Notes: generated by a model not told the origin, from the sequence alone. A stretch of 64,000 nucleotides of DNA from a bacterium HR15 (GCA_002898555.1 BEHR01000001.1:1-64000), one strand, 5' to 3'. Shown: positions 35,142 through 44,184, counted from the first letter of the stretch. A program made the numbers and translations.

Positions 35142-35262
35142 GGTTGGTGTTTGTATCGGTGCGGGGGCGGGCACTGCGCTCGTCCCTGCACGGGGTGAGG
35201 TGGCGGATACTTAATCAGTTTCCCCCACCTCCTTCGGAGCATTGGGGTACAATCTTCGTACT

Positions 35263-35496
35263 ATGAGGCGCGAGGAGTTGCTGGCGCGTATCACGGTGGA
35301 TCCGAACATCTGTTTTGGGAAGCCGTGTATTCGGGGACATCGGATATGGGTTTCGCTCATACTGGACTTGCTGGCGAGTGGGATGAGCGTTGAAGATCTC
35401 TTGCGCGAATATCCCCAACTGGAAGAAGCGGATATCCGCGCCTGCATTGCGTACGGTGCCGAAATGGTTCGTGAACGAATCGTGGCAGTGGGCTGA
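35263..35496 (+). CDS. DUF433 family antitoxin-like protein
   Basis: 77 residues. ITVDPNICFGKPCIRGHRIWVSLIL is the DUF433 signature and ASGMSVEDLLREYPQLEEADIRACI its helical part. DUF433 proteins are commonly encoded just before DUF5615 proteins and are regarded as antitoxin-like DNA-binding partners. The next gene starts 1-3 bp after the stop. No experimental evidence for activity here. Confidence 0.85.
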   Translation: MRREELLARITVDPNICFGKPCIRGHRIWVSLILDLLASGMSVEDLLREYPQLEEADIRACIAYGAEMVRERIVAVG

Positions 35497-35499
35497 GTG

Positions 35500-35874
35500 A
35501 TGCGCATCAAATTGGATGAGAATCTTGGCGAAAGCATCGCACAGATGTTCCGCGTTGCTGGGCATGAAGTGGAGACCGTAGCCTCTGAAAACCTCTGGGG
35601 CATTCCTGACCGTGATCTTATCTCTGTGTGCCAACGGGAGGAACGCTGCTTAGTGACTTTGGATATGGATTTTGCAAATCCGTTAGTGTTCAGACCATCG
35701 GACTATTTCGGGATTGCCGTATTGCGCTTACCTGCTCAGGCAACTTTGGAGGACATCAAGGCTCTGGTGCAAACGCTCATTGATGGGCTTTCTCAAGCAC
35801 CGATTAAGGGCAATCTGTGGATTGTGCAAAAGAAGCGCATCCGGGTATATCAGCCAGAGCCTGAGTCACCCTAA
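35500..35874 (+). CDS. DUF5615 PIN-like toxin partner
   Basis: 124 residues. IKLDENLGESIAQMFRVAGHEVETV, then VTLDMDFANPLVF, with the acidic residues (D in KLDENL and TLDMDF) of the PIN-like family. Expected to be an RNase-type toxin by family analogy. A GTG at 35497 gives one additional residue. Co-transcribed with the DUF433 gene. Positioned convergent to leuS. Confidence 0.85.
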   Translation: MRIKLDENLGESIAQMFRVAGHEVETVASENLWGIPDRDLISVCQREERCLVTLDMDFANPLVFRPSDYFGIAVLRLPAQATLEDIKALVQTLIDGLSQAPIKGNLWIVQKKRIRVYQPEPESP

Positions 35875-35981
35875 CATTCTCCTCGTCGCACAGAGTCGTA
35901 CTTCTACCCTTGAGCGTGATGAGGGACTGCAAAACGCTCTTAGGTTTCCTCTAACCATTCAGTTATGCGAAGATTCTATTC

Positions 35982-38636
35982 TCACACCACCACATTTACC
36001 AACTTGCCCGGCACGACGATTACTTTGCGCGGGGTTTTGCCCTGCAGGTGCGCCTGCACGCGCGGGCTTGCCAACGCCAAGCGCTCCATCGCCTCGCGCG
36101 AGATGTCCGCAGGCACTGTTATCTTGTCTCGAACCTTGCCGTTTACCTGCACCACCATTTCGAACATCTCGGCGCGGGCGAGGTTCTCGTCGTAGTCAGG
36201 GAAGCGCTGCTGCAAAGTGAAGCCTTCAAAGCCGAATGCCTCCCACAACTCGTCGGCGATGTGCGGCGCGAAGGGCGACAGCGCCACGATGAAACACTCC
36301 ACCGCCTCGCTGACCACCGCCATACAGTCCGCACAGCACATCCCTGTGTTCGCCTTGCGCCAATAGTCTTCCAAGTCGTTGAGCCATTCTATCAGCGTGG
36401 CGACCGCCGTGTTGAACTTGAAGTCGGGGATGTCGCTGTGCAGTTTCTTCAGGCTGGCGTGGGTGCGCTGACGCATCTGGCGCGAGGCGTCGTCGAGCCG
36501 TGCATGCGTTTCAGGGGTCAATATTTCGCGCCAGTCCCGAAGGAAGCATGCCCGCACCTCACGCATCAGTCGCCAGAGACGATTTAGGAAGCGGTGCATC
36601 CCTTTCACGCCCTGCTCCTCCCATTGGATAGCGGTATCGAAGGGGGCGACGAACATCTCATATAGGCGCAGCGTGTCCGCGCTATACCGCTCCACAATCT
36701 CGTCGGGTGTGACGACATTGTATTTGGATTTAGACATCTTTTCCCAGACCCAGATCAGCTGCTCGCGTTCGGCTTCGCTCATCTGCTCCAGTTGGTCGCG
36801 GCGTACCAAGATGCCGATCTCGCCTGCACTCAGGATCTCGTCTTCGCGGGGCGGGCGATAGGGCGTCAGCGCCAGCACCATCCCCTGATTGCGCAGGCGA
36901 TAGAACGGTTCCTGCACTGGCGAGATCCCGGCATCATAGGCGACCTTTGTCCAAAAGCGGGCATAGAGCAGGTGCATCACCGCATGCTCTGCACCACCGA
37001 CATAGTAGTCCACCGGCATCCAGTAGCGCACTTTTTCCTGGCTGAACGGCTCCTTGTCGTTGTGTGGGTCGCAAAAGCGGAAGAAGTACCAGCTGCTGCA
37101 GGCGAAGCCGCCCATCGTGTCGGTTTCGCGTCTGGCAGGCTGTCCGCACTGGGGGCAAGAGGTATTCACGAACTCTGGAATGCGGGCAAGGGGCGACTCG
37201 CCGGTGCCCGACGGCTGATACTGCTCCACATCGGGCAGCAGCACGGGCAGCTGTTCTTCGGGCACGGGCACTTCGCCGCAATGCTCGCAGTACACTATCG
37301 GGATTGGTGCGCCCCAGTAGCGTTGACGGCTGATTAGCCAATCGCGCAGGCGATACTGCACCTTGCGCTGTCCGATGCCACGCGCCTCGAACCAGTCGGC
37401 GAGCCGTTCCATCCCCTCGCGGTTCGGCAGCCCGCTGAACTCACCGGAGTTGACCATGATGCCATCGCCTGTGTAGCAGGGAGGGATGCCCTCACCTCCT
37501 GACCCCCCCTGCCACGCTGCGGGAGCGGGGGAAGCTCCTTCGGGCACGATAACCACTTTAATCGGCAGCCCATATTTCAGGGCAAAATCGTAGTCGCGTT
37601 CGTCGTGGGCGGGCACTGCCATAATCGCGCCCGTGCCGTAGGTCATCAGCACATAGTCGGCGACATAGATGGGTACGGGTTCGCCGTTCACGGGGTTGAT
37701 GGCGTACGCGCCGGTGAAGACGCCTGTGCGCTCGCGTTCTGCCGCCAGACGCGTGCGCTCGTCCAGGCGACGCGCTGCCTCGCGATAGGCGTTGATCTCA
37801 TGGCGATGCTCAGGCGTGGTTATTTCATCCACCAGCGGATGTTCGGGCGCCAGCACGGCGAAGGTCATGCCGAACACGGTGTCGATGCGCGTGGTGAAGA
37901 CGCGGAACTTCAGGTCGGGGTGTCCCTGGATCTGCATTTCGAACTCCACGCCTTCGCTGCGCCCGATCCAGTGGCGTTGCATCTGTTTGATGCCTTCGGG
38001 CCAATCCAGCGCGTCGAGGTCATAGAGCAGGCGGTCGGCATATTCGGTAATCTTGAAGAACCACTGGGGCATTTCGCGTTTCTCGACGAGTGTGGCGCAT
38101 CGCCAGCACTTGCCCCCCTCTACCTCCTCGTTCGCCAGCACCGTCTTACAGGATGGACACCAGTTGACGAGGGCGTTCGCCCGATAGGCTAACCCTCGCT
38201 TATAAAGCAGCAGGAACCACCACTGCGTCCAGCGATAATATTCGGGCGTGCTGGAGTTGATTTCGCGCTCCCAATCATAGGACAGCCCGATGAGATTCAT
38301 CTGCCGCTTGTAATTGGCGATATAGCGGGGAACGGTGTATTTGGGATGCAAACCTTTGTTGATGGCTTCATTCTCAGCGGGTTGTCCGAAGGCGTCCCAG
38401 CCCATCGGGTGCAGCACATTGTAGCCGCGCATGCGCATATAGCGGGCGAGCGTGTCGGCGGGGATGTAGTTGCGGCAGTGTCCCACACTCAGCCCGTCGC
38501 CTGAGGGATAGGGGAAGAATTCCAGCACATAGCACTTGGGCTTGCTGGGATCTTCCTCGGTCCGAAAAAGTTTTGCCTCACGCCACCGCTGCTGCCACTT
38601 CGGTTCGATTTGTTTGGGCTCGTAGTGTTCCTGCAT
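35982..38636 (-). CDS. leuS: Leucyl-tRNA synthetase
   Basis: 884 residues. Class I synthetase charging tRNA-Leu. Contains YPSGDGLSVGHCRNYIPAD (HIGH box variant), the zinc-type ALVNWCPSC...CWRC, editing-domain TRIDTVFGMTF and GTGAIMAVPAHDERDYDFA, and KMSKSKYN. An unusual insertion EGASPAPAAWQGGSGGEG in the region before YTGDGIMVNSG is encoded by a palindromic repeat like that in fliO. The start is near-leaderless: TACAAT ends 10 bp before the ATG. The first ~26 codons plus promoter recur upstream twice. Confidence 0.97.
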   Translation of the reverse strand: MQEHYEPKQIEPKWQQRWREAKLFRTEEDPSKPKCYVLEFFPYPSGDGLSVGHCRNYIPADTLARYMRMRGYNVLHPMGWDAFGQPAENEAINKGLHPKYTVPRYIANYKRQMNLIGLSYDWEREINSSTPEYYRWTQWWFLLLYKRGLAYRANALVNWCPSCKTVLANEEVEGGKCWRCATLVEKREMPQWFFKITEYADRLLYDLDALDWPEGIKQMQRHWIGRSEGVEFEMQIQGHPDLKFRVFTTRIDTVFGMTFAVLAPEHPLVDEITTPEHRHEINAYREAARRLDERTRLAAERERTGVFTGAYAINPVNGEPVPIYVADYVLMTYGTGAIMAVPAHDERDYDFALKYGLPIKVVIVPEGASPAPAAWQGGSGGEGIPPCYTGDGIMVNSGEFSGLPNREGMERLADWFEARGIGQRKVQYRLRDWLISRQRYWGAPIPIVYCEHCGEVPVPEEQLPVLLPDVEQYQPSGTGESPLARIPEFVNTSCPQCGQPARRETDTMGGFACSSWYFFRFCDPHNDKEPFSQEKVRYWMPVDYYVGGAEHAVMHLLYARFWTKVAYDAGISPVQEPFYRLRNQGMVLALTPYRPPREDEILSAGEIGILVRRDQLEQMSEAEREQLIWVWEKMSKSKYNVVTPDEIVERYSADTLRLYEMFVAPFDTAIQWEEQGVKGMHRFLNRLWRLMREVRACFLRDWREILTPETHARLDDASRQMRQRTHASLKKLHSDIPDFKFNTAVATLIEWLNDLEDYWRKANTGMCCADCMAVVSEAVECFIVALSPFAPHIADELWEAFGFEGFTLQQRFPDYDENLARAEMFEMVVQVNGKVRDKITVPADISREAMERLALASPRVQAHLQGKTPRKVIVVPGKLVNVVV
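37487..37531 (-). repeat. Palindromic repeat element inside leuS
   Basis: On the minus strand: C-run, GCTCCCGCAGCGTGGCAG, G-run, TCAGGAGGTGAGGGCAT. Same architecture as the elements in fliO (5299) and near 45650. It is translated in frame. Confidence 0.6.
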
Positions 38637-38658
38637 AGCGGGGAATATTGTACCATGC
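38561..38658 (-). repeat. leuS promoter/5' copy A (native)
   Basis: 98 bp covering the -10 box (38647-38652), the ATG (38634-38636) and the first ~25 codons. Copies B and C below are nearly identical. Confidence 0.9.
38647..38652 (-). promoter_or_regulatory. leuS -10 box (TACAAT), near-leaderless start
   Basis: TACAAT on the minus strand ends 10 nt before the ATG, so the transcript should begin a few bases ahead of the start codon. The box is conserved in both duplicated copies. Confidence 0.5.
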
Positions 38659-38725
38659 GCACCCGCAAGTGCGTCGGGGCTACACCGTCATCAACGCTCA
38701 TGCTACCAGCCCATCAGAAGCGCGT

Positions 38726-39547
38726 TCATACTCGTTCATCCTCCGCCATAGACTTTAGCTGCTTCAAGGTGACCCGCCAATCGTAGTACTGCTTCTCACT
38801 TGTTTGGAGCAGTTCCAGAGCCAGTTTCTCAACAAGTAGCGGATACTGTGGAGAAAATACAACGAAACCGTTATCAAGCCAACGCTGTAGCTTGCTGGAG
38901 CAGAAGTAGAAGAGTTCTGCCTTCTCACGAGTATGAGCCGTTCTGGAATGGAACATACTGTGGTACCAATCCTTCGCGGATCTCAAAGTGTAAGGAATTT
39001 CTAGGCTCAAACGACCTGCATGCTGTTGGGCAAAGCGTCTCCGAAGTCGTGATTCGCTCCTATAGGTCTCCTTCTTTATTTGGATAATAACTTGTTGCCC
39101 GTTCAGGTTGACTAATGCGTCCACGCCTTGAATGTCGAGTTCTGGGGATGCTTCCAGAGGCGATTTGCAGTAAGACTTCCATAAATAGCAAAAGTGAAGC
39201 TGCGTCCAGACAGAAACGATTGTACGATAGATACGAGCTTTGAAACCTAAGTAAACAAAATCGCGTGAGCAACCCCAAAAGAATTTTGCAATAAATTCGT
39301 CTAGAGGCTCCAGATGGCTTTTCCACCACTCGCTGAAAAGTTCTTCATATCCAGGAAATTGAGCATCTTCTTCAGTCCAGTAGTGTTTGTATATATCCGG
39401 CAATGGATTTAGGCGCCTTGGTAAATCTTGCTCTACCGTCTTAATCGACATAAGCTCTTGCCTGTACTTTTCGATAGGAACTTCCGATAAAAATCGCTCG
39501 AAGTCCATAGCTTTCCGATATGCATGTGAGTTTTTGGGGCGAATCAT
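38726..39547 (-). CDS. TaqI-type type II restriction endonuclease (predicted TCGA)
   Basis: 273 residues, the size of TaqI (263). Similar features: YRQELMSIKTVEQDLPRRLNPLPD near the N-terminus and the catalytic PD-(D/E)XK-like core LDIQGVDALVNLNGQQVIIQIKKE (D138, D143, K158/K159). Together with the adjacent M.TaqI homologue it predicts cleavage at T^CGA; this follows from homology, not from the sequence alone. Starts with ATGA overlap after the methyltransferase. Confidence 0.88.
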   Translation of the reverse strand: MIRPKNSHAYRKAMDFERFLSEVPIEKYRQELMSIKTVEQDLPRRLNPLPDIYKHYWTEEDAQFPGYEELFSEWWKSHLEPLDEFIAKFFWGCSRDFVYLGFKARIYRTIVSVWTQLHFCYLWKSYCKSPLEASPELDIQGVDALVNLNGQQVIIQIKKETYRSESRLRRRFAQQHAGRLSLEIPYTLRSAKDWYHSMFHSRTAHTREKAELFYFCSSKLQRWLDNGFVVFSPQYPLLVEKLALELLQTSEKQYYDWRVTLKQLKSMAEDERV

Positions 39548-40902
39548 ATTAATCCTCCTCCAAACAGGTTTGTTCTGGAGTCTAAAAATACTCCTGATGG
39601 CACAGGAACGACTTCAAGCATTGCCTTGGTCAAATGAGGCGTAAAGTCTCGATACACTGCTTGTAGGTACTCCTGTATCCGCTCACTGTTCAGGTATCTT
39701 TCCAAAGCGAGCCAGTCAACCCGAACACCTTCCAAAGGTAGCAGGTGGTATTCCTCGCGCCAGGGATAGCACTGCCAATCTACCGCACATACTAAGCGAG
39801 TACCCTTAGTATGTCCCACTACAAGGTGCGGAACACCGTAAAATGAACGCAGATTCGGAGCATCTTCACGACGCATCCACCAGCCACTGTAGCAAGTCTC
39901 ATAGTCTATGTGTCCAGCTGATAAATTGCGCCCTGTCAGTACGGGCACATCGCCTGCTTGAGGCGCGGTGCGAATCAATCCGCTTTTACGAAACTCAGGA
40001 CTCCGCGCTGCGAAGCGGATATGCATGAGTTTTCCCAGAGGAACGCCTGATTCTTCAAAAGCGGTCCACTCGTTCGTCGCGAATCGTATAAGCCCTCCAA
40101 AGTAGTTTGGATCTTTCACATGCAGATGCCTGTGAATGAGCGAATCGCCGGTGCACGATTCCCAAGTGCCTCCCGACATATCGTATAGTGATAAACCGCG
40201 ATCATTGAGGGTGAATCGTAGGATGACCACTGAAACATTCACTTTAGGAAAAACTCTACCGACATAGAATACCTCAAGTCGCCCCCGTTCCGCAAGAAAT
40301 CGTCGCAGTAAGGCGAAATCATCCAAGATTAGCCATGTAGTAGGTACAACGAATACCAACCTACCGCCCGGACGCAGAAGGAGCACTGCTTTTTCAATGA
40401 ACGCTCCGTACAGATTGTATTTACCTTTCCAAGTAGTGAAGGACTGCTTGTATTCTGCTTTGCGTTCTTTCAGAAGATGTATTGGGTAATGTGAAGCATC
40501 TCCTACAATTCCGTAAGGTGGATTTCCAATCACAATATCGAATCTTTCATGGGTGTTCCACAGTAGGAAGTCCGCATGAATTAACTGAATGTAGTCTGGC
40601 AATGTATGCTTGGCCCAGGCAATAGTTGCCTCATTGATTTCAACGCCCACCAAGTGATGATAGGTTCCATAGTGTCGAGCGAAGCTGCTGAGGAATCGCG
40701 CGTCACCACACGCCGGCTCAAGCACTTTAGAAGGTTCTTGTCCTTCTGGCTTCGCAAGCTGTACCATGAAGTCCACCAGCGCTGCTGGAGTTGAAACGAA
40801 TCCGAGTGCTCGCTGGATATCCGAAGTTGTAAGCTGCAGGTCCGACGCTTCGTGTGCAATTAGTTCAAGCTGATTAGGCTCCAAAAATTGTAGGCGATTC
40901 AT
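39544..40902 (-). CDS. TaqI-type N6-adenine DNA methyltransferase (predicted TCGA)
   Basis: 452 residues. Motif I LEPACGDARFL (61-71), acceptor motif IV GNPPYGIVGDASHYPIH (NPPY 127-130), WKGKYNLYGAFIEKAV, FVVPTTWLILDDFALL and C-terminal target-recognition HIRFAARSPEF, VPVLTGRNL, YPWREEYHLLPLEGVR, all strikingly like M.TaqI. It protects TCGA by methylating the adenine. ATG 40902 lies 5 nt after the stop of the leuS-derived leader ORF (copy B); AAGAG may be a weak ribosome site. Confidence 0.93.
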   Translation of the reverse strand: MNRLQFLEPNQLELIAHEASDLQLTTSDIQRALGFVSTPAALVDFMVQLAKPEGQEPSKVLEPACGDARFLSSFARHYGTYHHLVGVEINEATIAWAKHTLPDYIQLIHADFLLWNTHERFDIVIGNPPYGIVGDASHYPIHLLKERKAEYKQSFTTWKGKYNLYGAFIEKAVLLLRPGGRLVFVVPTTWLILDDFALLRRFLAERGRLEVFYVGRVFPKVNVSVVILRFTLNDRGLSLYDMSGGTWESCTGDSLIHRHLHVKDPNYFGGLIRFATNEWTAFEESGVPLGKLMHIRFAARSPEFRKSGLIRTAPQAGDVPVLTGRNLSAGHIDYETCYSGWWMRREDAPNLRSFYGVPHLVVGHTKGTRLVCAVDWQCYPWREEYHLLPLEGVRVDWLALERYLNSERIQEYLQAVYRDFTPHLTKAMLEVVPVPSGVFLDSRTNLFGGGLI

Positions 40903-40907
40903 CTCTT

Positions 40908-41099
40908 CTACACCCCCATCAACTCCTCCTTGAGATACCGTTCGTGTTGCTGCTGCGGCAGGGTGCGCCAGATGAGGAACTGCTTGCACAGGATATTCAA
41001 GAAGCGGTGATTGACGCGCTCTGTCCGAAAAAGTTTTGCCTCACGCCACCGCTGCTGCCACTTGGGTTCAATTTGTTTGGGTTCGTAGTGTTCCTGCAT
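40908..41099 (-). CDS. leuS-derived leader ORF (copy B), truncated LeuRS N-terminus
   Basis: 63 residues: the first ~26 match LeuRS (MQEHYEPKQIEPKWQQRW), then the frame continues as unrelated sequence (RVNHRFLNILCKQ; LPQQQHERYLKEE) and stops at 40908, 5 nt before the methyltransferase ATG. Unlikely to be functional as a synthetase; likely a translated leader. Confidence 0.6.
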   Translation of the reverse strand: MQEHYEPKQIEPKWQQRWREAKLFRTERVNHRFLNILCKQFLIWRTLPQQQHERYLKEELMGV

Positions 41100-41121
41100 A
41101 GCGGGGAATATTGTACCATGC
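41024..41121 (-). repeat. leuS promoter/5' copy B
   Basis: 98 bp; contains the -10 box at 41110-41115 and ATG at 41097-41099. It abuts the stop codon of the second methyltransferase and precedes the TaqI-type cassette. Confidence 0.92.
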
Positions 41122-42896
41122 TACGGTTTTTGGAGGAGCAGAGCGGTCTCATAGTAGGCGTCGAGGGAACGCGGGCGTGCAACCGAGTTCTGTTTGTGCA
41201 GTTCCACATGAATGGGTTCGACTAACTGTAGTTTGGCTTGTTGGGCAAGTTGAGCAGTAATATCGGCGCTTTCGACAACGCGTACGATTTCGCGGGAGCG
41301 ATAGCGGTAGAACACATGGCGTCGAGCCACAACATAAGCACATTTGCCGCCTGGTTTCAGGACGCGCTGGATTTCGCGCAGCGATTCGCGGAGGTCGGCG
41401 AAATAGCTGGCAGTGGCGGCGGCTTTAACGCAGCGTGTGGGATCGTTCTGCATCCACATCACGACTTCCTGTGCAAGTGGAGGCAGGTCAGCAATTGTAT
41501 CAGCGCGTTGTACGGAGCCGATTTGCCCGGCTTCAAGCGTGTCTACAGCGTCGGGCGTAATCAAGCCAAGAGCGATCATCGCATAGGCTTTGCTTTTGAG
41601 GTAGCTTTCTCGCCCTGACGAAGCGGGCATGTAAGGTGGACTGGTTACGACGCATTCCACGCTTGCGTCCTTCAGGGGCAGTTGGCGGGCGTCTCCTTGC
41701 AATACGGTGATGGGCGCAGGCACGACGCCTGTGTGCGCGCGGAGCCACTGCCAAGCAGTTATCGCGCATGAGAGGTACTGCAGATTCTCGAGAAACATCT
41801 GGCGCACACTGCGCGGCTGAATGGTGAGGGAAAATCTTCCGTAGCCCAATCCCAGAAAACGGAATTTGAACTTGCGTGAAAGGGCGTCGCTAAGAGCGAT
41901 GTGCAGCGGGCTGCACGGGGGAAGCCAACGCAGGGCGCTTAAAATATTGGCGACATCGGTCTCTACCTCGCGTAATATCGGTTCAGGCAAGCGATGGCGT
42001 ATAAATGCAGGTGTTAGGTTGTACGATGCTGGCGTTTCAGCTATCTCGAACAGACTGCCTTGCCCCTTTTCGGAAGCGTCCAAGCGTGTTAGTACAGTGG
42101 CGACAGCGTCTGCAATAGCGCCTGTGTCTGACAAAAGTTGCGCTTTCGCCCTCGCAATTGCAACCGAGAGCGGGTCGATATCGACGCCTATGGCAGGCAG
42201 CCCCATCACCGCGGCTTCCACCAGCGCCGTTCCACTGCCTGCGAAGGGATCCAGCACTGTTGCCCCGCCACAGAGGTTCAAGAATGCGCGCGCCATTCTT
42301 GGAAAAAACTTTGCCTTATACACATGCAGCCCGTGAAAGAGATGTCCGGTGGTCTGCTTCGCTTGCAGAAGAGTGCGTGCGCTTTGGGGGAGTTCACTGG
42401 GAACCTCGGCAACAATTGCTGCCCGAAGATACTCCAGCGTAGCGCCCACCTCTTTGGGAGCCTTTGCCCGCCGCGCAATTACATCAGACCACTCCGCCAT
42501 CGCATTGAAGGGTACAAACATAAATGCAAGCCTCTGATTCACTTGACGCACACGCACTAAGGAGCTTGGCAGCAGCGCGAGCGCGCTTCGTGCAGCAACA
42601 TCATCCTCCACGATGCCGAACACCTGTTCGCAAAACGAAAGTCGCCAAAAGAGTCTGAGCAAGTCTACAGACTCGGCTTGACCCAGATAGCCCACTACAC
42701 CTTGCCGATGAAGTGCAATATCTTTGGGCAGCAACCATCCCGCTTGCTGCCAGGAGTAAAGAAATTCAGCCCCGCGCGGTTCGAGAGTACACTGAATTAA
42801 GGCAATCAGCTCTCGCCTTGCGAGGTCTAAATCGCCATCCAGCTCGATATTGTTGCGCAACTTAAAAAAAAGCGTCCAGCGGGCGTTGGAAATCAT
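41121..42896 (-). CDS. DNA amino-methyltransferase of the second R-M system
   Basis: 591 residues. Motif I VLDPFAGSGTALVEAAV (216-223 core) precedes the catalytic motif IV ECVVTSPPYMPASSGRESY (TSPPY 418-422), so the order is FGG before SPPY. This order and the long N-terminal region are unlike the TaqI-type enzyme. The base (N4-C or N6-A) cannot be decided, nor the site. The ATG overlaps the endonuclease ORF's stop by ATGA; the gene ends exactly at copy B. Confidence 0.85.
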   Translation of the reverse strand: MISNARWTLFFKLRNNIELDGDLDLARRELIALIQCTLEPRGAEFLYSWQQAGWLLPKDIALHRQGVVGYLGQAESVDLLRLFWRLSFCEQVFGIVEDDVAARSALALLPSSLVRVRQVNQRLAFMFVPFNAMAEWSDVIARRAKAPKEVGATLEYLRAAIVAEVPSELPQSARTLLQAKQTTGHLFHGLHVYKAKFFPRMARAFLNLCGGATVLDPFAGSGTALVEAAVMGLPAIGVDIDPLSVAIARAKAQLLSDTGAIADAVATVLTRLDASEKGQGSLFEIAETPASYNLTPAFIRHRLPEPILREVETDVANILSALRWLPPCSPLHIALSDALSRKFKFRFLGLGYGRFSLTIQPRSVRQMFLENLQYLSCAITAWQWLRAHTGVVPAPITVLQGDARQLPLKDASVECVVTSPPYMPASSGRESYLKSKAYAMIALGLITPDAVDTLEAGQIGSVQRADTIADLPPLAQEVVMWMQNDPTRCVKAAATASYFADLRESLREIQRVLKPGGKCAYVVARRHVFYRYRSREIVRVVESADITAQLAQQAKLQLVEPIHVELHKQNSVARPRSLDAYYETALLLQKP

Positions 42897-43639
42897 CGTC
42901 GCCTACCTCCTAAGGCTGAATAAAGCCGCTCCAGGCTGAAAGCGCGCTTTAGCGTCTCACATCGGATCCACGATTTGGTCAAGGAAAACAACATATCATA
43001 GAAGGGCGACAAATCGCTCGCGCGAACGCGCCTCCACTCTGGGTCGGATTGGTCTTCAGCGAGCTTGGCTTCGTGTGTCCACAAGGCGTCTTCAAAGCCC
43101 TCAAGATATTGGGTGTAGTGAACGACGGGATGAATGTTAGAGAGCAGAGCCACGCGGATACGCCCCTGGGCACATCGCGTCCGATATTCCTCCGTGAGCT
43201 TGAGTGATTGATAAAGACCTTTTTTGATATCGTCTGTTCGATCTAACCCTGGAGCGTCTTTTGAGTCGTCAACTCCACTGCCACAGCCAAAGGTAAACCA
43301 GCGGAGATGTCCTTCCTTGCTCCAGCGGCTTTCGTAACCCACGAACATCTGTCTCCAGACCTCGATCACTGCCTTTATATCTTCTATCATTTGGTCTTGT
43401 TTCCTGCCGAGCAATGACGGGATCAGAGAAACCCTGCCGTTGCGAACAGTAGCATGCAGCGGGAAAGTTTTACCACTACCAAGCAGATAGAGGTGCAGAG
43501 GTTGTGTTTTCCATGTAGGCACATCGGTCGCTTTGTGGGTAATAACCTCCTGTGGTTCTCCATCTACCTCTGTGGTGAGAGGTTCCTCATAAAAACACAT
43601 ATCGGAAATGCCGTGAGTGGGGATGCCTTCAGTTCGCAT
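42893..43639 (-). CDS. C-terminal fragment of the second restriction endonuclease (frameshifted)
   Basis: Open frame for the C-terminal part (EEPLTTEVDGEPQEVITHKATDVP, then QPLHLYLLGSG...). It overlaps the N-terminal fragment by ~75 bp in another frame. The first codons up to ~43590 are an out-of-frame continuation of the other fragment; the true product would join at the A5/T5 run at 43591-43595. Its stop overlaps the methyltransferase ATG. Function as nuclease C-domain is inference. Confidence 0.6.
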   Translation of the reverse strand: MRTEGIPTHGISDMCFYEEPLTTEVDGEPQEVITHKATDVPTWKTQPLHLYLLGSGKTFPLHATVRNGRVSLIPSLLGRKQDQMIEDIKAVIEVWRQMFVGYESRWSKEGHLRWFTFGCGSGVDDSKDAPGLDRTDDIKKGLYQSLKLTEEYRTRCAQGRIRVALLSNIHPVVHYTQYLEGFEDALWTHEAKLAEDQSDPEWRRVRASDLSPFYDMLFSLTKSWIRCETLKRAFSLERLYSALGGRRR

Positions 43640-44184
43640 AGGACAGCATGTTCGGCATTGAACAGTATCATATCAATCTCGCCGCGTCCAGACGCCAAAA
43701 GACGAACATTCCACCCTGTGCGGGTTCGCTGACAAAGCTCTGCTAAAATTGCAGCCAGACAGAGGGATGCGTACCTGCCGATGCTATCTGAGGCAGGTTT
43801 ATGTGCCACAGTAGGCAAATCGTCTGTCCGCCCACAGCGTGGGCAGCTCCGCATATAAGGGTAGAAACTCGCTATAGGCTCCTGTGGGCAATACAGCCAC
43901 TGAGTGTGGGTACATCTCTCTGCGTACAAGAGGCTCATACAGAGGTCAAAAACCGCGCCTAACGCGATGCCCAGCGCTTCGGGACTCGGGATTGTCTGGC
44001 GCTGCACTAAGACCTTTAGACAGTCGAAGATTCTGGATACAAGCAGAGTGAGGTCAGGTCTGAGCGCTTCGGCAGAGGTGGATGCCTCATGAATGCGCCT
44101 TAGCTCAGGAGCAACCAAGCAGCCACACTCCCCTGAAAAACATATAGGGAGTGAGTTCGGCTGCATACGAGGAACCTGTTTCAT
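43564..44184 (-). CDS. N-terminal fragment of the second restriction endonuclease (frameshifted)
   Basis: Starts at ATG 44184, whose bases overlap the TGA of the leuS leader ORF (ATGA). Carries CPQEP...SCPRCG (a zinc-ribbon-like Cys set) and the nuclease core GRGEIDMILFN...AVLCELKASPL (E-I-D ... E-x-K), a PD-(D/E)XK signature common in type II enzymes. After ASPLTAFPICVF the frame leads to a stop, while the other frame continues with EEPLTTEVDG; one extra base at the T5 run would restore it. Confidence 0.65.
   Translation of the reverse strand: MKQVPRMQPNSLPICFSGECGCLVAPELRRIHEASTSAEALRPDLTLLVSRIFDCLKVLVQRQTIPSPEALGIALGAVFDLCMSLLYAERCTHTQWLYCPQEPIASFYPYMRSCPRCGRTDDLPTVAHKPASDSIGRYASLCLAAILAELCQRTRTGWNVRLLASGRGEIDMILFNAEHAVLCELKASPLTAFPICVFMRNLSPQR

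Noticed and set aside
35145-35215. Possible terminator after the dockerin-tailed gene
   Set aside because: GC-rich but no convincing perfect stem or T-tract could be found by eye.
36048-38192. Long antisense open frames within leuS
   Set aside because: GC-rich antisense shadows of a well-conserved gene.
40944-41225. Plus-strand open frame spanning leuS copy B
   Set aside because: Antisense to the leuS copy and the methyltransferase ends; no ribosome site or recognisable domain.
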